Positions 25,048-34,689 are shown, counted from the first letter of the stretch. The stretch: DNA of 64,000 nt from an uncultured Lachnospiraceae bacterium (GCA_934418125.1 CAKRWT010000005.1:82095-146094); one strand, 5' to 3'. Numbers and translations are program-made. Notes: a model not told the origin generated them from the sequence alone.

Positions 25048-26841
25048 TTATTTCTGTTCTTTTAGAAAATCAAACTGTGACATATACAGTTTATAGTATT
25101 CGCCTTTCATAGCTAATAACTCTTCGTGAGAACCTCTTTCCAGGATATCCCCCTTGTCCACATACAGAATGCAGTTGGCATTTTTGATGGTGGAAAGCCG
25201 GTGGGCGATGATGAAGGAGGTTCTTCCTTTTAACAGTTCATTCAATCCCTTTTGCAGTAGCAGTTCGGTTTCCGTATCAATGCTGGAGGTTGCCTCATCC
25301 AGAATGAGAATCTTCGGGTTGGCAAGCAGTGCCCTGGCAAAGGAGATAAGCTGCCTTTGTCCGGCAGAAAGGCGGCTGCCCCGTTCATTTACTTCCGTGT
25401 AATAGCCATGTTCCATTTCCATAATAAAATCATGGGCGCATACCGTTTTGGCAGCGCGGATAACAGCTTCATCGGTAGCTGTTTTATTGCCATAGCGGAT
25501 ATTGTCCATAATGGTGCCGGAGAAGATAAAACTGTCCTGCATCATGACGCCCATCTGTGCCCGCAGGGAATGGATGGTAACCTTGGAAATATCCACATCA
25601 TCGATAAGTACCTGACCGGAATCCACATTGTAGAAGCGGCTGATAAGGTTGACGATGGTGGTTTTGCCGGCACCGGTCGGTCCTACAATCGCGAAGGAGT
25701 CACCGGGATTGGCAGTAAAGTTAATATGGTTCAGAATCGGATGTCCTGGCTCATAGCTGAAGCATACGTCCTGAAAGGTTATTTTACCCACAATAGGTGG
25801 CATGGGAACCGCATCCGGTGCATCTTTGACCAAAACCTCTTCATCGATGGTTTCGAAGATACGTTCCAGATAGGAGATGGCAGTGAGCAGGGAGTTATAG
25901 AAGCTCGCCAGCGTGTTAATGGGGTTCCAGAACTGGCTGATATAGGCAGTAAAAGCCACCAGCACACCGACGGTAATACCGCCATCGCCGCTAAGCATCC
26001 AGTTAATACCCAGCACATAGACAAAGGAAGTGGTAATAACGGATATAATATCCACACTGGGTCCCATCAGGAAATTGAACTTTACAGCCCGCATCCAGGA
26101 CTGGCGGTAGCCACGGCTTAAATGGTTGAAAATATCGGTATTTCGCTGCTCACGTGTAAAGGACTGGGTAACCCGTATACCATTGATGCTTTCTGCAATA
26201 TAGGCATTTAAGTTGGACTGTTTGTTACTCTGAATCTGCCAGGCGCGGCGCTGCTTTTTCTTAATCACAATAATCACGAGGATTAAAACCGGCAAACCAC
26301 ACAGACAGATAAGGGTCAGTCTCACGTTAATAAATAGCATGAACAGGAGAATAAAAACCAGGTTACACAGGTCGGTAATGGTGTTGATGATACCATTACT
26401 TAACAGGTCACTTAAACTGTTTACATAATTTACTACACGTACCTGAATTTTGCCATGCGGCCTGTCATCATAATAGGAAAAAGGCAATTCCTGTAAATGT
26501 TTAAAGATGTCATAGCGAATCTGGTAAATAACGTTTTGTCCCAGTTCGTTTGTTACCTTGATTTTGTAACGTAAGCTGATACAGGCATATAAGGCAATTA
26601 ACAGAGTCAGACCGGCATACTTGAAAATTGTGTGCATATCCTTTGCAGGAATACAGTCATCCATAACCCGCATCAGAAACTGCGGTATCAGCATGGATAA
26701 TGCGGAGGAGGACAGCATCAGAAAAATAACGAAAAGCATGGGCTTGCGGTAAGGGGTAATGTAGCTGGCAAGCCGCTTTAACTGCCCCAGGTCAAAGTGG
26801 TCTTCTAACACTTCATCTACATCATAAGTATTTCTAGCCAT
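25048..26841 (-). CDS. ABC exporter half-transporter, canonical ATPase partner
   Basis: A 597-residue fusion of a six-helix exporter membrane domain (~20-320) and an ATPase domain (~350-597). Walker A is GPTGAGKTT, signature LSAGQRQ, Walker B ILILDEATSSID with catalytic Glu and the H-loop IIAHRLST with His. The start has AAGGAG just upstream. It is the second gene of a two-gene operon, 27 bases after its partner. The two should form a heterodimeric multidrug or peptide exporter in which this subunit provides the intact hydrolysis site residues. Confidence 0.94.
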   Translation of the reverse strand: MARNTYDVDEVLEDHFDLGQLKRLASYITPYRKPMLFVIFLMLSSSALSMLIPQFLMRVMDDCIPAKDMHTIFKYAGLTLLIALYACISLRYKIKVTNELGQNVIYQIRYDIFKHLQELPFSYYDDRPHGKIQVRVVNYVNSLSDLLSNGIINTITDLCNLVFILLFMLFINVRLTLICLCGLPVLILVIIVIKKKQRRAWQIQSNKQSNLNAYIAESINGIRVTQSFTREQRNTDIFNHLSRGYRQSWMRAVKFNFLMGPSVDIISVITTSFVYVLGINWMLSGDGGITVGVLVAFTAYISQFWNPINTLASFYNSLLTAISYLERIFETIDEEVLVKDAPDAVPMPPIVGKITFQDVCFSYEPGHPILNHINFTANPGDSFAIVGPTGAGKTTIVNLISRFYNVDSGQVLIDDVDISKVTIHSLRAQMGVMMQDSFIFSGTIMDNIRYGNKTATDEAVIRAAKTVCAHDFIMEMEHGYYTEVNERGSRLSAGQRQLISFARALLANPKILILDEATSSIDTETELLLQKGLNELLKGRTSFIIAHRLSTIKNANCILYVDKGDILERGSHEELLAMKGEYYKLYMSQFDFLKEQK

Positions 26842-26868
26842 GGTAAGCTCCTTTCTATATAGAATAAT

Positions 26869-28605
26869 CTAGGATAACTCTGCCGGAATCTCTCCGTACT
26901 GGTTCCGGAAGGCAGAGGCGTAATAACCGTTATTTTGCAATAATTCTTCGTGCGTACCGCGCTCAATAATGCGTCCGTTATCCATAACCAGAATAAGGTC
27001 GGCATCCTTGATGGAAGAAATGCGGTAAGCGATAATGAAAATCGTGCAGTCTTTTTCAATCTTCTTAAGCTGTGTCTGGATATAACTTTCGGTCTCCATA
27101 TCTACCGCAGAAGTCGTATCGTCAAGAATCAGGATGGAAGGGTCCTTTAACAGGGCCCGGGCAAGGGAGATACGCTGTTTTTGTCCACCGGAAAGCCCTA
27201 CCCCACGTTCCCCGACAATGGTATCATAACCATCCGGCAGGTTTTGGATAAAGTGGTTGGCATCTGCCATAATAGCAGCATGCTTAACTTCCTCAAAAGG
27301 ACAGTCCGGCTTGGCATAGGCAATATTGCCTTCTATCGTATCGGAGAAAAGGAATACGTCCTGCATTGCCATACCGATGTTGTCCCGCAGGTCATATAAG
27401 TCCAAATTCTTTACATTGATACCATCTACCAGAACTTCGCCGGCGGTCACATCATAGAAACGACACAGCAGGTTCATGATTGTGGATTTGCCGGCACCGG
27501 TGGAACCAATGATACCTACGGTCTGTCCTGGTTTGACACAGAAGCTGATATCGTGGACAATGTCTTCGCCATCTGCCTGATAGGAAACATCCCGGAAGGT
27601 AACGGCTCCCTGAAGATGTTTGCGCATGGTGCCGTTTACGGGGGCTTTTACAGAGGGTTCCTCCGTGTAGGTGGCGTAGATTTTTTCTACAGAGGTAACA
27701 AAACGTTGGATATCATTAATCCACCAGCCTGCCATCCGCAGGGGAACGGTAAGCATCCACAGATAACCATTTACGGTAACCATGTTGCCCAGGGTAATTT
27801 CCCCACGGATAACCATGTAACCTCCATAGAGCATGAGGATGATGGTCAGCAGGTTGGATAACATTTCAAAAACAGGCAGATAACGCATCCAGATTTTAGA
27901 GGCATCTAACTGGGAATCCCGGAAGGCATCGTTTTCCTTATTAAATTTTTCAATTTCATAATCTTCTTTGGAAAAGGCTTTTACCACCCGGTTACCGCTG
28001 ACATTTTCCTGTACAAAAGCATTCAGGGAAGAGAAACAGTCCCGGTTCCGCTGAAAAGCTGGTTTTACCTGTTTGGATTGCAGATAGGTGGTAAGGGCAG
28101 TAAAAGGAAGTACTGCCATCATGCACAAAGCCAGCTTTACGTTGACAGTAAAAATCATCGTCAACGCGAAAAGGAAGAGCAGGATATTCTCATAGACAGC
28201 ATAGATAACATAGGCAACAAAATGACGGATAGCATCCATGTCGCCCGTCTGTCTTGACATCAAATCGCCGGTTCTTTTCCGGTTATAGAAAGCGAAGTCC
28301 TCCTGTAACAGTTTGCGATAGACCTTGTCACGCATTTCATAGAGGACACCCTGGGAACAGGTTTCGAAAACAACCTGATAATAGTAGCGGAGTATACCAC
28401 GGATGGAAGTCGCAGCCAACAGGGCGATAATCAGCTTTGGCAGCAGGGAAAGCTTGCCGCCGGTGATGACTTCATCTACAATCATACCCGAAATATAAGG
28501 GTTGACAATGGCAAGAATGGAGATGATGGTGGTAAGTAACAGACCAAGAACCATGAGCCATTTATACTTTTTGAGAAACGATAGAAACCATTTCATAGCA
28601 CGCAT
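26869..28605 (-). CDS. ABC exporter half-transporter, degenerate ATPase partner
   Basis: A 578-residue exporter half with membrane helices over ~15-300 and ATPase over ~335-578. Walker A GSTGAGKST and signature LSGGQKQ are intact, but the Walker B reads LILDDTTSAVD (Asp for the catalytic Glu) and the H-loop reads IIAYRISS (Tyr for His). Such changes are known in one subunit of heterodimeric exporters such as TM287/288, which then has one consensus and one degenerate site. AAAGAGG precedes ATG 28605. First gene of the operon, divergent from the AraC gene. Confidence 0.94.
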   Translation of the reverse strand: MRAMKWFLSFLKKYKWLMVLGLLLTTIISILAIVNPYISGMIVDEVITGGKLSLLPKLIIALLAATSIRGILRYYYQVVFETCSQGVLYEMRDKVYRKLLQEDFAFYNRKRTGDLMSRQTGDMDAIRHFVAYVIYAVYENILLFLFALTMIFTVNVKLALCMMAVLPFTALTTYLQSKQVKPAFQRNRDCFSSLNAFVQENVSGNRVVKAFSKEDYEIEKFNKENDAFRDSQLDASKIWMRYLPVFEMLSNLLTIILMLYGGYMVIRGEITLGNMVTVNGYLWMLTVPLRMAGWWINDIQRFVTSVEKIYATYTEEPSVKAPVNGTMRKHLQGAVTFRDVSYQADGEDIVHDISFCVKPGQTVGIIGSTGAGKSTIMNLLCRFYDVTAGEVLVDGINVKNLDLYDLRDNIGMAMQDVFLFSDTIEGNIAYAKPDCPFEEVKHAAIMADANHFIQNLPDGYDTIVGERGVGLSGGQKQRISLARALLKDPSILILDDTTSAVDMETESYIQTQLKKIEKDCTIFIIAYRISSIKDADLILVMDNGRIIERGTHEELLQNNGYYASAFRNQYGEIPAELS

Positions 28606-28641
28606 AGAAAACCTCTTTCTGCCCTGTGGGCAATGGATAAA

Positions 28642-28663
28642 TTAACATCGGAGAGGATGTTAA
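28642..28663. promoter_or_regulatory. Palindrome between exporter operon and AraC gene
   Basis: TTAACATC (28642-28649) and GATGTTAA (28656-28663) form a perfect 8-bp dyad with a 6-base centre. On the minus strand it lies just after a TATACT -10-like sequence (28669-28674), so it would overlap the start of exporter transcription, as a repressor site does. Confidence 0.55.
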
Positions 28664-28805
28664 GCTATAGTATAAAGAAAAGAGAAAAAATGAAAATGTA
28701 GTATCTTGCAACTTTGATGTATATTTTTGTGATTTGTTTACTTTTAGGAAAATCTTTAGTAAAATAAAGAATAGTGAAAACGTAAGGAAACGGAACTGGA
28801 AAACG

Positions 28806-29651
28806 ATGTGCGATGGAAATGATATTCTGACAGAAGAGCTGAATCCAACCTTCCTGTTTGCCTGGAAAGGTGCCAGAAGCTGTGATGAAAAAAACTATCA
28901 CTGCCATGAAAACAGTATTGAGATGAGCTTTATTATGGCGGGTAGTGGAAAATACAGAATTGATGGTGTGGTTTATGACATCAGGGAAGGCGATTTGCTG
29001 ATATTGAACCCAGGCTGTTATCATCAGGCGCTTACCGATGGTAAGGGTAATCCGGTGGTGGAGTTTTTCGTGGGATTTACGGATGTTGCGTTCCGGAATA
29101 TGAAACCGAATCATTTTGAACTGGTTGACGGACCGGTTTTACATACAAAGGGGGAACTGCGGCAGAAGCTTTTCCGGATAGCCAGGAGTATGGCAGCGGA
29201 GAATGAACAGTGGCAGCAGGGACGGTATTTCATGCTGCGGACTTATCTGGTGCAGATTCTGTTACTGCTTATCAGGGAGCAGTCTGAGGCAGTCAGACCG
29301 AAGAAAGGTTATGCCTTTGAATCGGTAAACAAGAAATATGTAGTGGAGCAGATATGCAATTATTTTGAAGACCACTATGCAGAGAAAATATCCCTGGACC
29401 AGATTGCAGAAAATATGTATCTGAGTCCATTTTATATTTCCAAGATTTTTAAGAGTGAAACGGGAGACACTCCGATTCACTATCTGATTGATATCCGCCT
29501 GGAGCGGGCCAGAGAGATTCTGGAAAAAGGAGAGTGCAACAGTATTCAGGAGGTTGCAGCGGCGGTAGGCTATGAGGATGCCTATCATTTCAGCAAGCTC
29601 TTTAAGAAGAAGTATAACGTACCGCCCTCCAAGATATCGCAGCTTATTTAG
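28806..29651 (+). CDS. AraC-family regulator with cupin sensor domain
   Basis: A 281-residue regulator. Residues ~1-145 form an AraC-type cupin (NYHCHENSIEMSFIMAGSGK, then IREGDLLILNPGCYHQ). The C-terminal ~100 residues hold two helix-turn-helix motifs (ISLDQIAENMYLSPFYISKI and SIQEVAAAVGYEDAYHFSKL). ATG 28806 is preferred; a TTG 72 bases upstream would prepend a Lys-rich stretch overlapping a TTGTTT...TAAAAT promoter-like sequence. It is followed 24 bases later by the LacI-GGDEF gene. Ligand probably a sugar; targets unknown. Confidence 0.9.
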   Translation: MCDGNDILTEELNPTFLFAWKGARSCDEKNYHCHENSIEMSFIMAGSGKYRIDGVVYDIREGDLLILNPGCYHQALTDGKGNPVVEFFVGFTDVAFRNMKPNHFELVDGPVLHTKGELRQKLFRIARSMAAENEQWQQGRYFMLRTYLVQILLLLIREQSEAVRPKKGYAFESVNKKYVVEQICNYFEDHYAEKISLDQIAENMYLSPFYISKIFKSETGDTPIHYLIDIRLERAREILEKGECNSIQEVAAAVGYEDAYHFSKLFKKKYNVPPSKISQLI

Positions 29652-29675
29652 AAAAAGAAACAGGAAGGGTTTTGT

Positions 29676-31985
29676 ATGAGCGGGAAAAGCAGAAAGAGAA
29701 CCATAGGACTGTTGGTCAGTGGTATTATGGATGATTATACAGCAGCTATTTGTAAAGGCGTGAACCGGGCAGCCAGAAAACAAAATGTCAATGTAATTGT
29801 TTTCCCCGGAAAATATGTGGACAGAGATTTATCGGATAACAGGGAACTGTGTTATGAGTATCAGTATAACACAGTGTTTTCCTATGCCAGAAATAAGGGG
29901 CTGGATGCTTTGATTGTGGCGGCAGACTGTATTGGCTGCTTTACGTCCAGAAAGCGGATTGTGCAGCTACTCGAGGAATATCTGGGGATTCCCTGTATTG
30001 TTCTGGCATCCAGAATTGAGGGATATCCAGGTGTCATTTTTGACAATTACCAGGGTATCAAAGACGGACTGGAGTATATGATAAAAGAAAACGGCTGCCG
30101 CAAGCTTGCCATGATAGGTGGGAATGAGCAGAATATGGATGCCAGCGAAAGAAAGCAGGCTTTCTTAAGTGTATTGGAAGAAAATGGGATTACCTTTGAA
30201 GAGCACATGTATGTGGAGGGTGACCTGACCAGAAGATGTGGAAAGGCATTTCAGAAGGTATTAGATGACAATCCGGGTGTGCAAGGTATTTTCTGCGTGA
30301 ATGATGATACCGCTATCGGGGTGTATGATGAAATAAAGCGAAGAGGACTGCATATTGGCCAGGATATTTTCGTGCTGGGCTTTGACGATACTGTGGCAGC
30401 AGCCCAGGCATCACCGCCGCTTGCTTCTGTAAGGGCAGATTCCGGTCTGTTGGGGGAAGAGGCCGTCTATATGGCGTGCCATCAGCTGGATGGTAATACA
30501 CCGGAAAGCAAGGTGCTGCCAACCCGCTTTATTATGCGACACTCTGTTAGCGGAAGTAAGAAGAATGCAGAGAATCAGGATTTCTATCCTGTGCGGGATT
30601 TTGATGCAAATTTTATGGAGATTTTCCACTGTAATATTACAGAAGGAATTACCAAACAATTGGCGCAGACTCGTCTTGCCTATAAGAAACTGATAATTAC
30701 TTTTACCAGAAATGCGCTGGATGGTTTTAAAAATCCGAACTGTAATGCAGAGATTGCGGCCTGTGCCGATAAATTTTTAAGCACTGGTGGGATGAAATAT
30801 GCGGATGTGGATATTATGCTGTCTCATCTGGAAATTTCTTATAAAATAGTTCGGGCAAAGCAGTCAAAGACAGAGGAACGAAACGAATTACGGGATCTTT
30901 ATTTTGAACTATATCGGAAAACCGTACGTGCATTGAATGAGCTGCTGGGAGATATTCAGAAGGAGAAAATGCGGGAAAGCTATGATATGAAGCTGTTTGT
31001 TCAGGATATTCTGCAGTTTGAAAAAGGAAAGGATCAAAGCTATGGAGTCCTGTTGGAGAACCTGAACTGGCTTTCTATCGAGAATGCGGATGTATATCTG
31101 TTGGAAAAACCGGTGTTGCATCTATTCCTGGAAAACTTTAAGGCACCGGAAGTATTGTATCATAAAGCAACTCTTAGAAAAGGCGTGGTCTGTACCATCC
31201 CGGTGGTACAACAGCAGGAGGCTTTCAGCACCATTTTTGATAAACACGAAGAAACATATTGCTACCGGGTGGTACTTCCTTTGTATTCCAATGAAGTAGT
31301 CTATGGTATATTGGTGTGTGATATGACAGATGCACTCCATGATAATGGAGAATTCCTGGTTAATCAGATGAGTGCGGCAGTCAAGATGTTAAAACTGTTA
31401 GAGGCAAATGAGTACATCCAACAGCAGTTAGAGGAAAACCTGGCTACCTTGCGGGATTCGAATATTAAACTGGATACGCTGTCTAAATCGGATGTACTGA
31501 CAGGCATTTATAACCGGAGAGGATTCTATGATGTGGCAGAGAAGCTCCTGGAAGAGTGCAGGTGTAAGGAAAAGAATGTTCTGGCAGTCTATGTGGATAT
31601 GAATAACCTGAAAATCATAAATGACAGATATGGTCATGAGGAGGGCGACCATTCGCTGAAACTGATTGGTTCGATACTGCACGAGATAGCCGGGGAACAA
31701 GGTGTTGCCGGAAGAATCGGTGGTGATGAATATGCCTTTGCCATTCCCTATACGGATACGGGAAATGGAAATGAGATACTGGAGGATTTATATGGAAGGT
31801 TTGAAACTTATAATGCTGCCAGTGATAAAAAATATACTGTGACGGTTTCTGCCGGAGCCTATGTGATTGGCTGGCGGGAAGCTGTCACTTTAAAAGATGC
31901 TCTGTTGCAGGCAGATGAAAAATTATATCTGGTAAAACAGAAACGTAAGAAAGATGTAGTAAAGCATAGGGATGGTAAAGGATAA
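29676..31985 (+). CDS. LacI-type sugar-binding sensor fused to GGDEF diguanylate cyclase
   Basis: A 769-residue soluble protein. Residues ~8-290 match the periplasmic-binding-like domain of LacI/GalR regulators (TIGLLVSGIMDDYTAAICKG, GIFCVNDDTAIGVYDEIKRR, VLGFDD) but no DNA-binding helix-turn-helix precedes it. A helical and GAF-like middle region (~310-570) and a short coiled coil lead to a GGDEF domain (~600-765) with GGDEY at 682-686. The product would be cyclic di-GMP. No RxxD inhibitory site is seen 5 residues before GGDEY. There is no membrane segment, so it should sense a cytoplasmic sugar. It follows the AraC gene and precedes TraX in the same direction. Confidence 0.88.
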   Translation: MSGKSRKRTIGLLVSGIMDDYTAAICKGVNRAARKQNVNVIVFPGKYVDRDLSDNRELCYEYQYNTVFSYARNKGLDALIVAADCIGCFTSRKRIVQLLEEYLGIPCIVLASRIEGYPGVIFDNYQGIKDGLEYMIKENGCRKLAMIGGNEQNMDASERKQAFLSVLEENGITFEEHMYVEGDLTRRCGKAFQKVLDDNPGVQGIFCVNDDTAIGVYDEIKRRGLHIGQDIFVLGFDDTVAAAQASPPLASVRADSGLLGEEAVYMACHQLDGNTPESKVLPTRFIMRHSVSGSKKNAENQDFYPVRDFDANFMEIFHCNITEGITKQLAQTRLAYKKLIITFTRNALDGFKNPNCNAEIAACADKFLSTGGMKYADVDIMLSHLEISYKIVRAKQSKTEERNELRDLYFELYRKTVRALNELLGDIQKEKMRESYDMKLFVQDILQFEKGKDQSYGVLLENLNWLSIENADVYLLEKPVLHLFLENFKAPEVLYHKATLRKGVVCTIPVVQQQEAFSTIFDKHEETYCYRVVLPLYSNEVVYGILVCDMTDALHDNGEFLVNQMSAAVKMLKLLEANEYIQQQLEENLATLRDSNIKLDTLSKSDVLTGIYNRRGFYDVAEKLLEECRCKEKNVLAVYVDMNNLKIINDRYGHEEGDHSLKLIGSILHEIAGEQGVAGRIGGDEYAFAIPYTDTGNGNEILEDLYGRFETYNAASDKKYTVTVSAGAYVIGWREAVTLKDALLQADEKLYLVKQKRKKDVVKHRDGKG

Positions 31986-32002
31986 AGAAGGTTTGAAAAG
32001 CG

Positions 32003-32770
32003 ATGAAAAAAATAAATTGCAGCAGTGCGATGTTACAAAACATAGCTTTTGTTACCATGTTTATAGATCATTTCTTTGCCATTGTATTTTCGGCTTATAT
32101 GGATACTTTGCAGGGGAGTGCGTACCTAGAGGCATATTATGTGTATCGGACAGGAAGGGCAATCGGCAGAATTTCTTTTGTTTTGTTTGCGTACCTTCTG
32201 GTAGAGGGCTTTGTTTATACCAGAAACCGGAAAAAATATCTGCTGCGTCTTGGAGTGCTTGCCTTGTTGTCTGAGATACCCTTTGACCTGGCATTTCAGA
32301 GAAAGCTATATGCACCGGAGAGTCAGAATGTATATTTTACCCTGGTTCTGGGTCTCTTTGTGATGATGCTGCTGGAATGGTATCAAAACAAGGGAGTGCA
32401 GGTACTTGTCATATTATCGGGGTGTGCGGCGGCATGGGTGCTGCAGACCGATTATATGTTTATGGGAATCCTGTTGATTGTGAGTTTCTACTATAATAGA
32501 GGGAGATTGTTCCGACAGATGGTGTGGAGTGCCCTTATTATGGGCGGTGGAATGATTGCTGTATATCTGGTGCGGTACGGAACTGCGGAAGATACCATTA
32601 TGTTGTATGTTTATTCCGGGTTGCGGGAGCTGTATGGAATGATTGCATTTGTATTCATAGCCTGTTATCGCGGCGAACGTGGCAGCAGAATACCGAAAGC
32701 CATCACGTATGGCTTCTATCCGGTGCATTTGCTTGTGCTGACCGGTATCAGACAATTATTGTTAGGATAA
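32003..32770 (+). CDS. TraX-family membrane protein
   Basis: A 255-residue polytopic protein with about seven or eight hydrophobic segments. The conserved TraX start is present (MLQNIAFVTMFIDHFFA) together with GRISFVLFAYLLVEGFVYT and LLSEIPFDLAFQRK. TraX of F plasmid acetylates pilin; chromosomal Firmicute homologues are of unknown function and probably acyltransferase-like. It is 18 bases after the GGDEF gene and 5 bases before the DUF2752 gene, so likely cotranscribed. Confidence 0.85.
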   Translation: MKKINCSSAMLQNIAFVTMFIDHFFAIVFSAYMDTLQGSAYLEAYYVYRTGRAIGRISFVLFAYLLVEGFVYTRNRKKYLLRLGVLALLSEIPFDLAFQRKLYAPESQNVYFTLVLGLFVMMLLEWYQNKGVQVLVILSGCAAAWVLQTDYMFMGILLIVSFYYNRGRLFRQMVWSALIMGGGMIAVYLVRYGTAEDTIMLYVYSGLRELYGMIAFVFIACYRGERGSRIPKAITYGFYPVHLLVLTGIRQLLLG

Positions 32771-32774
32771 AGAT

Positions 32775-33248
32775 ATGATAGAGAAAATAAAAGGAATAGG
32801 AATGAGAGTGAAGAAGGATTGTCAGACGTATGGGATAGCGGTGGCGGTGGTGCTGGGATATCTTTTTCTGACGAAACTGGTTTTCCATGCGTTCTGCCCG
32901 CTGGTCATTACCCTGGGGCTTCCTTGTCCTGGCTGCGGAATGACCAGGGCTGCGGGGCTATTTCTGACCGGAAGATGGAGACAGGCGGTGGAGATGAATC
33001 CTATGATTGTTCCTGTGGCAGGTGCCTTTCTGTATTTTGCAGTTAACCGATATGCGTTTGGCAGAAGAGCGAGAGGAATGAAGGGGATTGTTGTTGGCAT
33101 TGCGGTAGCCATGATACTCAGTTACAGTTATCGGATGTATCTGTATTTCCCGGATAGAGTACCTTATGTTTATACAAAAGGAAATATGTTCGAGCATATT
33201 ATTGGAAAAGATTTCATAAATATGCTATACGAGAGAATAAGTTTATGA
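32775..33248 (+). CDS. DUF2752 small membrane protein
   Basis: A 157-residue protein with the DUF2752 signature CPGCGMTRA near residue 51 and about three hydrophobic segments (~20-40, ~75-92, ~105-122). Two closely spaced cysteines and a following Arg define the family, whose function is unknown. It starts 5 bases after TraX. Confidence 0.85.
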   Translation: MIEKIKGIGMRVKKDCQTYGIAVAVVLGYLFLTKLVFHAFCPLVITLGLPCPGCGMTRAAGLFLTGRWRQAVEMNPMIVPVAGAFLYFAVNRYAFGRRARGMKGIVVGIAVAMILSYSYRMYLYFPDRVPYVYTKGNMFEHIIGKDFINMLYERISL

Positions 33249-33317
33249 TAAAATAGGCAGTACAGTGTGAAAACACTCGAAAAACATTATAATGAGTCAT
33301 TATGAGGAGGAATTCAA

Positions 33318-33629
33318 ATGGACAGTAACAACATGTATCAGAGTCAGGACAACCAGCAGTATCAGCAGCCATACCAGCAGCCGGTATATCAGCAGCCGAT
33401 GCAGGGGCTGGAAGAGCCGATGAGTCTGGGTGAGTGGATGATTACGCTCTTAATTATGTTTATCCCATGTGTAAACATTGTAATGATGTTTGTATGGGCA
33501 TTCAGCAAGAATCAGAAGCAGAGCAAATCCAATTTCTTTAAAGCACAGCTTATCTATACTGGTATCGTGATTCTGCTTTACCTTATTGTTTTTGTTGTAT
33601 TTGGCGTATCTATGGCAAGTATGTATTAA
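33318..33629 (+). CDS. Small membrane protein with Gln/Tyr/Pro-rich N-terminus
   Basis: A 103-residue protein. Residues 1-30 are a low-complexity YQQP/QQ-rich tail; two hydrophobic segments follow (~42-62, EWMITLLIMFIPCVNIVMMF, and ~80-100). GAGGAGG at 33303-33309 gives strong translation. A TATAAT at 33288-33293 is a candidate -10. Similar proteins are widespread in Lachnospiraceae and uncharacterised. Confidence 0.8.
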   Translation: MDSNNMYQSQDNQQYQQPYQQPVYQQPMQGLEEPMSLGEWMITLLIMFIPCVNIVMMFVWAFSKNQKQSKSNFFKAQLIYTGIVILLYLIVFVVFGVSMASMY

Positions 33630-33655
33630 AAACAAGGTACGCTGTTTAGCGTACC
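33626..33655 (-). terminator. Intrinsic terminator of the RlmI-like gene
   Basis: GGTACGCT-gttt-AGCGTACC (33636-33655) is a perfect 8-bp stem. On the minus strand it is followed by TTGTTTTTAA. The stem contains the stop codon of the minus-strand gene. Confidence 0.75.
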
Positions 33656-34506
33656 CATCGACCGGAAGCCCCGCAGGGCAGTACCAGACCATTACCGGAA
33701 ACCGGAAGACCGATTTCGGAAGCTTCTACATGACCACCAAAGTCTGGAACCAGAACGGTATTCATCATATAGGTAAGCACGGCTGGCTGTAAACCGGTTG
33801 TATAAGAGTTAATTAAGAAAAACAGAGCATCTTTTGCCAGGATTTTGGACGCAAGTTCAACGAAGGGGAAGATGCTCTCTTCAATTTTCCAGATTTCCCC
33901 TTTCGGTCCACGACCATAAGAAGGAGGGTCCATAATAATACCATCATAGGTATTGCCGCGGCGGATTTCCCGCTCTACGAATTTCACGCAGTCATCTACC
34001 AGCCAACGGATAGGGGCGTCTCCAAGACCGGAGGCAGCTGCATTTTCCTTTGCCCAGGTTACCATACCCTTGGAAGCATCGACGTGGGTTACGCTGGCAC
34101 CGGCTTTGGCAGCCGCAAGAGTAGCACCGCCGGTGTAGGCAAAGAGGTTTAACACTTTAACCGGTCTGCCGGCATTCTTGATAATAGAAGAAAACCAGTC
34201 CCAGTTGACTGCCTGCTCCGGGAAAAGTCCGGTGTGTTTGAAGCTGAAAGGCTTCAGATGGAAGGTAAGTTCCTTATAATGGATACTCCATTCCTGGGGC
34301 AGCTGGAAAAACTCCCATTCGCCACCGCCTCTGGAGCTTCTGTGATAGTGACCATTCATGTGCTTCCAACGTTTGTCGCTCTTAGGGGTATTCCAGATAA
34401 CCTGGGGGTCTGGACGGACCAGAATATAATCGCCCCAACGCTCTAATTTTTCTCCGCTGGAAGTATCTATTACTTCATAATCTTTCCATTCGTTTGCAAT
34501 CCACAT
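33646..34506 (-). CDS. RlmI-like class I SAM-dependent methyltransferase
   Basis: A 286-residue enzyme similar to 23S rRNA (cytosine-5) methyltransferases of the RlmI/RlmK group without a PUA domain. The SAM motif is VLNLFAYTGGATLAAAKAGA followed by THVDASKGMV, and the catalytic-loop motif is IIMDPPSYGRG. ATG 34506 has TGGAG 7 bases upstream in the context AGAAATGGAG; an upstream in-frame ATG at 34539 has none. It lies immediately upstream of, and opposite to, the S10 operon promoters. Confidence 0.88.
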   Translation of the reverse strand: MWIANEWKDYEVIDTSSGEKLERWGDYILVRPDPQVIWNTPKSDKRWKHMNGHYHRSSRGGGEWEFFQLPQEWSIHYKELTFHLKPFSFKHTGLFPEQAVNWDWFSSIIKNAGRPVKVLNLFAYTGGATLAAAKAGASVTHVDASKGMVTWAKENAAASGLGDAPIRWLVDDCVKFVEREIRRGNTYDGIIMDPPSYGRGPKGEIWKIEESIFPFVELASKILAKDALFFLINSYTTGLQPAVLTYMMNTVLVPDFGGHVEASEIGLPVSGNGLVLPCGASGRWVR

Positions 34507-34660
34507 AATAATCTCCATTTCTGTGCCGGTATCTGACACTTATTGCTGTATTCTGTCGTTTTATGAAAAGTGTTTCTTCTATATATATAGATAATATAAA
34601 CAGACGATATCATACATTCATGAGCATAACATACTTTATTCCCAGACACAACTTGACAGA

Positions 34661-34689
34661 TTGCGAATTTTGTAAAATGAGATTATAAT
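34661..34689 (+). promoter_or_regulatory. Promoter P1 upstream of the S10 operon
   Basis: TTGCGA (34661-34666), 17-base spacer, TATAAT (34684-34689). A TTGACA at 34653-34658 is too far from this -10. Transcripts from P1 would meet a terminator-like hairpin within about 70 bases. Confidence 0.7.

Noticed and set aside
34653..34689. TTGACA paired with TATAAT upstream of rpsJ
   Set aside because: The spacing is 25 bases; TTGCGA at 34661 gives the correct 17.
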